This document shows positions 18,723-26,412 of a DNA stretch of 64,000 bases, piece after piece. Made by a program: the position numbers and the translations under genes. A model generated the notes under the pieces. The model saw only the letters and a program-made list of their open reading frames with translations, had not been told where the DNA came from and did not search any database. The stretch lies in assembly GCA_945915235.1 (NCBI GenBank), contig CAMEEX010000001.1, positions 1 through 64,000 of the forward strand, in the 5' to 3' direction. Position 1 is the first letter of the stretch, and each line of letters begins with the position of its first letter. Source of the DNA: an uncultured Clostridia bacterium (lineage in GTDB: Bacteria > Bacillota > Clostridia > Lachnospirales > Lachnospiraceae).

Positions 18723-18811
18723 CTTTCCCTTATTTTTCCTTGAAATCTTCCCCGTATTATCATAAAATAGTATTAGTTATTAGACAGAGCATGAAAGGAT
18801 TATGTATTTTA

Positions 18812-20929
18812 ATGAAAATTACAAAGAATTTATCCGGATTGTCAAAGACTGAGATCAGGAGCACATATTTTTCGAATATGAAGCCTATTTTGAATGACCG
18901 TGCGATGTTTTCGGACGCGATGGAGGAATACAGAAGCCCTGAGGAACCTTCGGCGGGTGATAAGGTCACGCTTAAGTTCAGAACCGCCAAGTACAATGTC
19001 GACAGCGTTGAGGTGGTGGTGAACGGTATAGCTTACAAGATGAGAAAGGCTATGACCAATTCGGATTTCGATTACTACAGTGCCGAATTTACGCTCGGTG
19101 CACAGCGCACGGAGTATTATTTTCATGCCGTCGTGGGGCGCACGAGCATATATTACAATCAGGCAGGTCCGTACAGAGAGCTCAACCCTACCTATAATTT
19201 CGTGATTAACCCGGGCTTCAAGACACCTGACTGGGCGAAGGGCGCGGTTATATATCAGATATATGTCGACCGTTTCTGCAACGGTGATAAGAGCAATGAT
19301 GTCGTGGACAACGAGTATGTATATATAGGTGAGCCTGTTCACCGTGTGGATAACTGGGAGCAGTATCCTGCCGCAATGGACGTCCGCAACTTCTACGGCG
19401 GAGATTTGCAGGGCGTGCTCGACAAGATGGACTATCTTGAAAGCCTTGGTATAGATGCGATTTACTTCAACCCGCTCTTCGTGTCGCCGTCAAATCACAA
19501 GTACGACATTCAGGACTACGACTATATTGACCCGCATTTTGGCGTCATCGTAAATGACGGCGGGGAGCCGCTTCCTGACTATGCAAAGAGCAATGAGAAT
19601 GCCACAAAATACAAGAAGAGAGTTACGGATTACGCTAATCTCGAGGCGAGCAATGAGTTCTTCGCGAAGCTTGTTGAGGAGGCGCACAGAAGAAACATAA
19701 AGGTAATCATCGACGGAGTGTTCAACCACTGCGGCTCCTTCAACAAGTGGCTTGACCGCGAGAGAATATACGAGGGCAGTGACGGCTTTGACAAGGGCGC
19801 GTATGTCGATAAGGAGAGCCCATACCATGATTTTTTCAAGTTTCAGGATGACTATGCATGGCCTTACAATCAGTCGTACCTTGGCTGGTGGGGACATGAC
19901 ACGCTTCCTAAGCTCAACTATGAAGGCTCTAAAAAGCTTGAGGAGTACATTCTGGGCATAGCGAAGAAATGGGTTTCACCGCCTTACAATGTTGATGGCT
20001 GGAGGCTCGATGTGGCAGCCGACCTTGGCTTCTCGCAGGAGTACAATCACATATTCTGGCGCAAATTCAGAAATGCCGTGAAGGAAGCCAACCCGAATGC
20101 GATCATACTTGCGGAGAACTACGGCGACTCATATAGCTGGCTTCAGGGAGACCAGTGGGATACGATCATGAATTATGATGCGTTCATGGAGCCCGTGACA
20201 TATTTCCTCACGGGAATGGAGAAGCACAGCGACTCGAGCAACGACGCGCTGCGCGGCAATCCGAACTATTTCATATCGCATATGCGCCACAACATGGCAA
20301 GACTCGGCGGCCAGCCTATGAGAATTTCCATGAATGAGCTCTCAAACCACGACCACTCACGCTTCCTTACCAGAACGAACCGAGTTATCGGAAGAACGGC
20401 GAGCAAGGGCGCTGAGGCAGCCAACTATGGCGTGAACAAGGGAATATTCATGGAGGCTGTAGTCATGCAGATGACCTGGCCGGGCGCTCCTACGATATAC
20501 TACGGCGACGAGGCAGGGCTCTGTGGCTGGACCGACCCGGACAACAGAAGAACCTTCCCTTGGGGACATGAAGATGAGCAGCTCATCGACTTCCACAGGG
20601 AGATGATAAGGATACACAAGGAGAATCCTGCGCTTATACGCGGCTCCTACAAGAATATATACGCGGACTACAACATACTTGCCTACGCACGTTTTTACAA
20701 TGACAACAGCGTAATAGTTATCATAAATAATAATGACGGCGAGCGCGAGATAAGCGTCGAGGCATGGCAGGCGGAGGTACTCGAGGGCGATTACGTCGAG
20801 CAGGTTATGTTCACCATGAGGGACGGACATTCCTGCGATATTGTGCGCCATGAGGTGCCTAGCGGAATACTTACCGTGAAGCTTCCGGAGTATTCGTCGG
20901 CAGTGTTCGTGAAGAGGGCAAAAAAATAA
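18812..20929 (+). CDS. GH13 alpha-glycosidase (neopullulanase/maltogenic type) with CBM34-like N-domain
   Basis: About 705 residues, no signal peptide, so intracellular. The N-terminal beta-domain (about 1-130) resembles CBM34. The GH13 barrel follows, with DYIDPHFG, IDGVFNHCG, the nucleophile region GWRLDVAAD, the acid/base ILAENYG and the third Asp in NHDHSRF. It probably trims imported maltodextrins or pullulan fragments. The ORF track starts at a TTG at 18740; I prefer the ATG at 18812, which begins MKITKNLSGL and has AAAGGA about 12 bp upstream (the ATG at 18791 is the alternative). Exact specificity cannot be set from sequence alone. Confidence 0.9.
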   Translation: MKITKNLSGLSKTEIRSTYFSNMKPILNDRAMFSDAMEEYRSPEEPSAGDKVTLKFRTAKYNVDSVEVVVNGIAYKMRKAMTNSDFDYYSAEFTLGAQRTEYYFHAVVGRTSIYYNQAGPYRELNPTYNFVINPGFKTPDWAKGAVIYQIYVDRFCNGDKSNDVVDNEYVYIGEPVHRVDNWEQYPAAMDVRNFYGGDLQGVLDKMDYLESLGIDAIYFNPLFVSPSNHKYDIQDYDYIDPHFGVIVNDGGEPLPDYAKSNENATKYKKRVTDYANLEASNEFFAKLVEEAHRRNIKVIIDGVFNHCGSFNKWLDRERIYEGSDGFDKGAYVDKESPYHDFFKFQDDYAWPYNQSYLGWWGHDTLPKLNYEGSKKLEEYILGIAKKWVSPPYNVDGWRLDVAADLGFSQEYNHIFWRKFRNAVKEANPNAIILAENYGDSYSWLQGDQWDTIMNYDAFMEPVTYFLTGMEKHSDSSNDALRGNPNYFISHMRHNMARLGGQPMRISMNELSNHDHSRFLTRTNRVIGRTASKGAEAANYGVNKGIFMEAVVMQMTWPGAPTIYYGDEAGLCGWTDPDNRRTFPWGHEDEQLIDFHREMIRIHKENPALIRGSYKNIYADYNILAYARFYNDNSVIVIINNNDGEREISVEAWQAEVLEGDYVEQVMFTMRDGHSCDIVRHEVPSGILTVKLPEYSSAVFVKRAKK

Positions 20930-20985
20930 ATCATTCAGAGCGCTGTGTGATTTTACAATATTTATAATTATAAGGGGAAAGAGAT

Positions 20986-22011
20986 ATGCAGCCCGGTGGC
21001 AATGAATTATCTGTAAATAAAAAGCTATTAAATCTTGATATAATACGCGCGATTGCGGCGGTTATGATCGTGCTTGTGCATCTTGAGCTGTTCGGCTGGG
21101 GAGGACACGGCGTGGAGCTGTTTCTGCTTCTGACGGGGTACACGGCTTTTTTGTCGATAGACAGGCACAAGGACGTATCGCCGTTGTCGTACTATAAGAG
21201 AAGGCTTGCGAGGATACTTCCAAGCTACTACGGCGTGGTGCTGATATATTTTTTCATATATCTCGTGGTGCTCGGTGAGAGATATCCGGCAAAACAGATA
21301 GCGGTGAGCCTCGTGAAATATTTCACGCTCACGACCACATTCTTTCCTCGCGGCCTGCTGTTCTGGTTCTACCTCGGCACGACGGGGACGATAGTGACGA
21401 TTATGCTATTCTATATAATCGCGCCGTTTTTGTACAAGCTGATAAACAATTTCAGGCGCTCGGTGATTGCGCTTATTGCCGCTTTTGTAGTGTGTCAGGT
21501 GTGGGTGCATTTTCTTGAGATAATCTACGCGGGAACGGAGTACGCGGGCAGACACCCGGCATATTTCATATACTTGTGCTTTTTTGGTGTGGCGGCTTAC
21601 TTTGCGGTCAAGGAGAAAAAGATTTTTGAGTACATCACGGTGCTTATGCTCATGGCCCTCGCCTTCCTCATTCCCGACGTGAGCAACACGACGCTGTCCT
21701 GGATAATCATGTTCACGACGCTTCTGCTCGTGACGATGGACGTGGAGAAGTGGATACCTGACAACGGTTTCTGCCGCGGTGCGGTGTCGGTGGTCAGGTT
21801 CATATCGAAGTATTCGTATGCGCTCTATCTCGGGCACCCGATAGGAATACTCATAATGAAGAGTATCTTCAACCCGGACACAACGACAATGCCTATCGTG
21901 CTGTACAGGGTGATTGAATTTGGATTTTTTGTGCTGATGACCTTTGTGGTGTACATGCTGTTTGAGAGACCGGCGGCGAAGTTGTTCGGCGGGAAAAAAC
22001 AGAAGGTCTGA
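20986..22011 (+). CDS. Acyltransferase family 3 membrane protein
   Basis: 341 residues with about ten hydrophobic helices. LNLDIIRAIAAVMIVLVHLE carries the conserved Arg and His of the acyltransferase-3 (OafA/NodX type) family, and GGHGVELFLLLTGY is the second family motif. These proteins move acyl groups, often acetyl, onto extracellular sugars. It is 56 bp after the GH13 gene and 25 bp before an MBOAT gene, so it is probably part of a surface-glycan acylation set. The acceptor is unknown. SD AAGGGG supports the ATG. Confidence 0.87.
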   Translation: MQPGGNELSVNKKLLNLDIIRAIAAVMIVLVHLELFGWGGHGVELFLLLTGYTAFLSIDRHKDVSPLSYYKRRLARILPSYYGVVLIYFFIYLVVLGERYPAKQIAVSLVKYFTLTTTFFPRGLLFWFYLGTTGTIVTIMLFYIIAPFLYKLINNFRRSVIALIAAFVVCQVWVHFLEIIYAGTEYAGRHPAYFIYLCFFGVAAYFAVKEKKIFEYITVLMLMALAFLIPDVSNTTLSWIIMFTTLLLVTMDVEKWIPDNGFCRGAVSVVRFISKYSYALYLGHPIGILIMKSIFNPDTTTMPIVLYRVIEFGFFVLMTFVVYMLFERPAAKLFGGKKQKV

Positions 22012-22036
22012 CATAATAAAAATGGGAGTATAATCT

Positions 22037-23557
22037 ATGCTTTTTAATTCGGTTAGCTTTGCCGTGTTTATGACGGCGGTATTTTTAATATACTGGAATG
22101 TGCCTGCAAAGTTCAGGTATCTGGTGGTGCTTGTCGCCAACAGCTACTTCTATCTGGGCTTTGGCTTGAACAATTTCGTCCTTTTATGTATTGTGTGCGC
22201 TGTGACCTACGCGGGAGCACTTCTCATGGAGAGGTGCGAGGGCGGCAGGAGAAAGCTCTGCTTCGGGCTGCCGTTCGCGGTGGCGCTGGGGCTTCTTCTG
22301 GTGTTCAAGTATTTCAACTTTGCGGGACAGGTATTTGCGGGAGCTCTCGGAATATTCGGCATCGGATTTACCCCTGCGGTGCTTAAGATAGCGGCGCCGG
22401 TCGGAATATCCTTCTACACCTTCAAGGTCATAAGCTATATGGTCGAGGTATACAGAGGGAAGCTTCCGGCACAGAGAAATTTTGCAAAATATGCCACATA
22501 CGTTGGCTTCTTTCCGCAGATAGCATCGGGACCGATTGAGAGACCGGCCCCTTTTTTTGAAATGCTTGACAGGCAGGGAAAAGAAGATGGCGGTTTTTTC
22601 GGATTTAACGGATTTTCGTATGGGAAGGCGTCCAATGCCCTCAAACTCATGGGCGTGGGCTTTTTTAAGAAGATGATAGTTGCCGACCTTTTATCGGGGT
22701 ATGTGACCAAGGTATTCTCAAACGTGGCTGCGTATGACGGCTTCGCGCTCATGGCGGCGGCGTTCCTCTTTTCGATACAGATATACTGCGATTTTGCGGG
22801 GTATTCGGATATTGCAAACGGAGCGGCGAGACTGCTCGGCTACGACGGCGCGAGAAACTTCGAGTATCCGTATTTTTCCGCGTCGGTCAAGGAGTTCTGG
22901 GGAAGATGGCACATATCGCTGTCGACATGGTTCCGCGATTACATCTATATACCTCTCGGCGGAAGCCGTGTGGGAAGCCTCAGATACGCCATCAATATAA
23001 TGATAACCTTTATGGTGAGCGGTCTGTGGCATGGCGCAAGCCTGACCTTTATCGTGTGGGGAGCGCTTCACGGCGCGGTTCAGGTGCTCGAAAACTTCGC
23101 GCACAATGCATGGGCTAGGCTTCACGGCCGCGACCCTAAGGACAAGTCCTACAAAAAGAAGGGCGCGGCGCGCATTGTCAGCATCGTGCTCGTGTTCCTG
23201 TTCGCGACGGTGGCGTGGGTGTTCTTTGAGGCGGACAGCCTTGGCGATGCGATGTACGTCCTCACGAATATGTGGCATGGAATTGCATCTCCGGTGGGAT
23301 ATATAAAGGGCGGCTTGCAGTCGATAGGTATTAACAGCGGAATGATGCTGCACCTTATAATCGTGATCGGAATGTTGTTTGCCTACGACTTGACGGCATA
23401 TATCGCATCACAGAAGGGAAGCTCGATTTTTGCATGGTTTAACAGACTGCCTAAGGTGGTCAGATGGATTGTGTACATTCTGGTGGTTGACCTGATGGTG
23501 ATATGGTTCATGCAGTATGGCGCGGACAGCAGCTCATTTGTGTACTTTGAGTTTTAA
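22037..23557 (+). CDS. MBOAT-family O-acyltransferase (AlgI/DltB-like)
   Basis: 506 residues, about eleven membrane helices. It begins MLFNSVSFAVFMTAVFLIYW, the AlgI-type start, and carries PQIASGPIERP, KEFWGRWHISLSTWFRDYIY and the catalytic-His region SGLWHGASLTFIVWG. AlgI/DltB/PatA proteins carry acetyl or alanyl groups across the membrane for transfer to exported polymers. An SGNH-like membrane protein follows downstream, which is the common two-part arrangement (AlgI-AlgJ/X, PatA-PatB, DltB-DltD). A structured repeat element lies between the two genes. Confidence 0.92.
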   Translation: MLFNSVSFAVFMTAVFLIYWNVPAKFRYLVVLVANSYFYLGFGLNNFVLLCIVCAVTYAGALLMERCEGGRRKLCFGLPFAVALGLLLVFKYFNFAGQVFAGALGIFGIGFTPAVLKIAAPVGISFYTFKVISYMVEVYRGKLPAQRNFAKYATYVGFFPQIASGPIERPAPFFEMLDRQGKEDGGFFGFNGFSYGKASNALKLMGVGFFKKMIVADLLSGYVTKVFSNVAAYDGFALMAAAFLFSIQIYCDFAGYSDIANGAARLLGYDGARNFEYPYFSASVKEFWGRWHISLSTWFRDYIYIPLGGSRVGSLRYAINIMITFMVSGLWHGASLTFIVWGALHGAVQVLENFAHNAWARLHGRDPKDKSYKKKGAARIVSIVLVFLFATVAWVFFEADSLGDAMYVLTNMWHGIASPVGYIKGGLQSIGINSGMMLHLIIVIGMLFAYDLTAYIASQKGSSIFAWFNRLPKVVRWIVYILVVDLMVIWFMQYGADSSSFVYFEF

Positions 23558-23570
23558 AACTGCGCTTCAA

Positions 23571-23854
23571 GGGCAAACAGGCGGTGAGGCATTGCGGGTG
23601 TATAATGAGCTATATTTATATATATCGGCTCCGTTGTACGAAGCAAGGTGTTCTAAGGACTCTGATAAGTTATGTTGCAGCGTCCGCCACCGAAGCAAAG
23701 CATACTTCCGTGTATGCATCGCTTCTGAACCGGCATCCTTGCCGGTTCTGGCTAGGTTTTGCACAGAGTCCTAAGAACAACTATGCTTCTCCCAAAGTCG
23801 TGATATATAAATATAGCTCATTATACACGGCGAAGTTGTTGAGCCTGTTTTGCC
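23571..23854 (+). repeat. Structured repeat element, copy A (probable ncRNA or structured DNA)
   Basis: Fills most of the 397-bp MBOAT-SGNH gap. A 26-bp perfect inverted repeat (23598-23623 with 23803-23828) closes the element; a further outer stem GGGCAAACAGGC/GCCTGTTTTGCC lies outside an unpaired stretch. Inside are the shared blocks TTGTACGAAG, TTCTAAGGACTCTG and CAGAGTCCTAAGAAC, then two hairpins with loops TTCCGT and ATCCTT. Copies B and C share the core but have different stem sequences that still pair. It begins 13 bp after the MBOAT stop codon. Confidence 0.75.
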
Positions 23855-23954
23855 GGTGAGCTTGTTTTGATGGCAAGATGAAGAATGGCTTAGGCATACC
23901 TTATGTATGGTTAGGGTGTTTGTATAGTAGATTAAAATTTGGTAAGGGAATGGT

Positions 23955-24851
23955 ATGAGAGAGAATAAATCGGGTTTTGTAAAATTCATAGTGAGTGTTT
24001 TGGTGTTCGTGCTGCTTGTCGGGGTGTCTCTGGGCGGCTATTTTGCGGTGCAGTATATAAAGGGGAAGAACAGCCCTTCGAGCTTCGGACCGGAGCTCTA
24101 TTATGCGCTTGACCTGGCGGAGAAGAAAACGGAGTACACGAAGGTCATCATAGGCGACAGTGTGGCGAGACTCATTTTTTCTCCTGATTATCAGGACGAG
24201 ACGGACACGACCTGCTATCTCGCGACAAATCAGGCGATAACGGTGCTTGGCAATTATATTCTGCTTAGCCGTTATCTGGAGAATAACCCGCAGACGGATG
24301 AGGTCTACTATATTGTCAGACCGCAGAGCCTTGCGAATCCGCTGTGGTTCAACTTTTCGTTCCAGTATTTTATTGTGCCGTTCTACAATGACACATACAA
24401 GCAGTATATAGACGACGACACAAGGAAGTACATCGAGGACAGGTTCGGGAAAATGTATGCGACGAACGACATTGTGAAGAGCTTTATCGAGAACAACGCC
24501 TACTATATGGACGTGTACCTCAACAATGTGCTTGAGCAGCAGCTCGAGGTTCGCGATGAGAAGCATTTAAGCGACCTCACAATAAAGTATCTTCCGAAGA
24601 TTAAGGAGCTCTGCGACAGTTACGGTGTCAGGTTGAAGGTGATGGCGGCACCGCTCCCCGACATGGAGGACAATCACGACTGGGCGGAATTTGAGCAGCA
24701 GATTGCGGACAACGGGCTTGAAAATCTGCTCGGAGATTATATCGAGGGCATAGACTATTACCCGGTGAGCGCGTTCGGGGACGAGGCGCATTTTACGCAG
24801 GAGTATCTTGAGGCGGAGAGGGACGGGATTATTGAGAGGCTCTTTGAGTAG
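23955..24851 (+). CDS. Membrane-anchored SGNH-like protein, probable partner of the MBOAT protein
   Basis: 298 residues: one N-terminal membrane helix, then an extracytoplasmic domain. VIIGDSVARL supplies a GDS-type nucleophile Ser, and DEAHFTQEY near the C-terminus supplies the Asp and His of an SGNH triad. This layout resembles DltD, AlgJ/X and the esterase-like partners of MBOAT proteins, which finish acyl transfer outside the membrane. It follows the acyltransferase-3 and MBOAT genes on the same strand, with SD AAGGGA. The overall sequence is divergent, so the family name rests mainly on the motif ends and on context. Confidence 0.65.
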   Translation: MRENKSGFVKFIVSVLVFVLLVGVSLGGYFAVQYIKGKNSPSSFGPELYYALDLAEKKTEYTKVIIGDSVARLIFSPDYQDETDTTCYLATNQAITVLGNYILLSRYLENNPQTDEVYYIVRPQSLANPLWFNFSFQYFIVPFYNDTYKQYIDDDTRKYIEDRFGKMYATNDIVKSFIENNAYYMDVYLNNVLEQQLEVRDEKHLSDLTIKYLPKIKELCDSYGVRLKVMAAPLPDMEDNHDWAEFEQQIADNGLENLLGDYIEGIDYYPVSAFGDEAHFTQEYLEAERDGIIERLFE

Positions 24852-25061
24852 GTAGCGGGAGATTGCAAAATTGAGAACACGGTTCTTAACCAGAAAGACA
24901 TGACAGCAATAGTTATCATGCATAAGCTTGTGGAGAACGTACTAAGGCAGTATGATGGAATAATCGTGATGCATAAGGGACGTATTGCGGAGTACGGCAC
25001 GTTTGATGAGATCATGGAGAGGAAAGGGAAGTTTTATGGGTTGTTTATGTTGAGTAATTAG
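24852..25061 (+). pseudogene. Remnant of an ABC exporter ATP-binding domain (C-terminal end only)
   Basis: Reading in the frame that follows the SGNH stop gives DMTAIVIMHKLVENVL, then YDGIIVMHKGRIAEYGTFDEI and a final KFYGLFMLSN before TAG. That is the H-loop and tail of an ABC exporter nucleotide-binding domain (HRL...D.I.V...G.I.E.G). Walker A, the signature motif and Walker B are absent. No ORF is listed because it is short. It marks a deletion or recombination scar. Confidence 0.75.
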
Positions 25062-25161
25062 ATATTGGGACAGAAAAATTGACAAAATCAAATTGACAAT
25101 ATTCCTTGAAACATTTATACTTAAGACAAAATCATAATGACATGTGCGGAGATGAAAATTA

Positions 25162-25464
25162 GTGAATAATAATTTAACATTTGAGGCTGCGTTGAACAGA
25201 ATAGATGAGTTGGAAAAAGAAAATGTCCAACTTAGAGAAGAACTTGAATATTATAAAAACAGAAAAATGAGCGGACGTCAGAAGCATAATGCCAAGTGGA
25301 CATCTATTTATAACGATTTTGTCAGTTGCTATGAGAGCGGAATGGCATTGGTAGAGATTGCCAGAAGAAATGATGTCAGTGAAAGAACAATTTATAGATA
25401 TAGAGCTTACTATGATAAGATGAAAGAGGCGAATACCCTTGAGCGCACCGCAGAAGACCAGTGA
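25162..25464 (+). CDS. Small coiled-coil/helix-turn-helix protein
   Basis: 100 residues from a GTG start. The first 40 residues are a charged coiled coil (RIDELEKENVQLREELEYY), and the second half holds an HTH of resolvase/Hin type (ALVEIARRNDVSERTIYRYR). It is probably a DNA-binding protein of a mobile or toxin-antitoxin-like pair. The next gene overlaps it by 26 bp. Codon use is more AT-rich than the flanking catabolic genes, which suggests acquisition. No specific family recognised. Confidence 0.6.
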   Translation: MNNNLTFEAALNRIDELEKENVQLREELEYYKNRKMSGRQKHNAKWTSIYNDFVSCYESGMALVEIARRNDVSERTIYRYRAYYDKMKEANTLERTAEDQ

Positions 25465-25996
25465 TGATAATGGAAAACCAGATATAGTAATTATTAAGGA
25501 TACGGTTGCAAATGATGTCGTTGTTATAAATGATATCCGATTTAAAGGAAAACGGTCATTGGATTGGAAGGAAGTGAGAGAATATCTAAAGGAGTATATT
25601 GGTAAGATGTATACTATTGTTTCCACAGGAGATGATATCTATATTGGTTCTGATTTTCCCAAGGAATATAGTGGTTCAAAATACACCAATAGCCTAAAAG
25701 GTAGTAATGCAAAGGCAAAAGCAAATGCTACATCTGGGATACCAGAGATAATTAAAATTGCAAATGGAAAGTACTATAGGGAAAATAATGAAGAAAAACA
25801 TGCTTGGAATGCGAGAAATGGCTGGTATCGATATAATTCCAAGTTTGCATTACCGGTGTACGATGAAAATGGGAATATTGAGAGATACAATGTATTTCAT
25901 GCATCAATACTTGTTAGATATTCAAATGATGGAAAAATTTATTTGTACGATATTATAGATATAAAAAAAGAAACGAGCAACCCGTTGGAGTCATAG
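25439..25996 (+). CDS. Hypothetical protein resembling phage/mobile-element nuclease-like domains
   Basis: 185 residues from a TTG start overlapping the HTH gene; an SD-like AAAGAGG lies upstream. Features seen: VIIKDTVANDVVVINDI near the start, IYIGSDFPKEYSGSKYT in the middle, then EKHAWNARNGWYRY, VYDENGNIERYNVFHASI and a closing YLYDIIDIKKETSNPLES. From memory this C-terminal part resembles the LPD/PBECR domains of large phage polyvalent proteins, some of which are predicted RNase-like toxins. I could not verify this. As a stand-alone gene behind a small HTH gene it may act as a toxin-like unit. Confidence 0.5.
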   Translation: MSAPQKTSDDNGKPDIVIIKDTVANDVVVINDIRFKGKRSLDWKEVREYLKEYIGKMYTIVSTGDDIYIGSDFPKEYSGSKYTNSLKGSNAKAKANATSGIPEIIKIANGKYYRENNEEKHAWNARNGWYRYNSKFALPVYDENGNIERYNVFHASILVRYSNDGKIYLYDIIDIKKETSNPLES

Positions 25997-26083
25997 ACTT
26001 TACTTGGCAAAAAACCCATTTCCTTTGCTCTTTATGATAAATTAAGCAATGGTGTTTGTCAAGATTAAAAATAAAGAATGTGA

Positions 26084-26326
26084 AAAAGTATTTTACATAT
26101 ATTTGTATATCAGGTACTCCATACCTTAGTAGCGAAAATTCTACGTCCTTTATTTGCGACAGAGGATAACGGTGAAAGAGTATTATTTCAGAAGAATATG
26201 AAGGATATATTTCATATTTTGATGGAACACAGTAGTCCGAAACTGGCGAAGTATTTGCCGGAGAAATGGAAACATAAGTTTATAGATGATGTGAGAGGTT
26301 ATTATCAACCAGAACAATTAAGCTAA
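26084..26326 (+). pseudogene. Unrecognised open frame lacking a start, probable gene remnant
   Basis: An open frame of about 80 codons after a TGA at 26081, ending at TAA 26326. It reads ILRPLFATEDNGERVLF and then HSSPKLAKYLPEKWKHKF, ending GYYQPEQLS. Composition looks coding but there is no start codon with an SD, so it is likely the 3' end of a decayed gene. The rest of the 25997-26336 gap holds nothing I recognise. Confidence 0.4.
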
Positions 26327-26336
26327 ATTAGCTAAA

Positions 26337-26370
26337 TTTAATTTACCCATTAACTTAAATATAATATAAT
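26337..26370 (+). promoter_or_regulatory. Putative promoter of the mannan operon
   Basis: Two overlapping TATAAT boxes (26360 and 26365) have TTTAAT and TTTACC at 17-bp spacing upstream. Predicted transcription starts fall at about 26372-26377, inside the left arm of the hairpin described next. Confidence 0.5.
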
Positions 26371-26412
26371 ACCCATAACAACAGTTATTTTGGAGGAGGT
26401 TGTTATGGGTAT
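26369..26412 (+). promoter_or_regulatory. 14-bp perfect inverted repeat spanning the GH36 ribosome-binding site and start codon, followed by T8
   Basis: ATACCCATAACAAC pairs exactly with GTTGTTATGGGTAT. The 16-nt loop holds the SD GGAGGAG, and the right arm contains the ATG. TTTTTTTT follows, so the shape equals a terminator placed over the first codons. It could be an operator, an attenuator or a translational control hairpin. Confidence 0.6.

Noticed and set aside
18444-18811. tRNA or riboswitch in the ftsH-GH13 gap
   Set aside because: No cloverleaf, no T-loop GGTTCRA-type sequence and no known aptamer core; only a short inverted repeat and a terminator.
21406-22140. 244-aa minus-strand ORF
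   Set aside because: Antisense to the acyltransferase-3 gene, rich in Arg and His as shadow ORFs are, with no motif.
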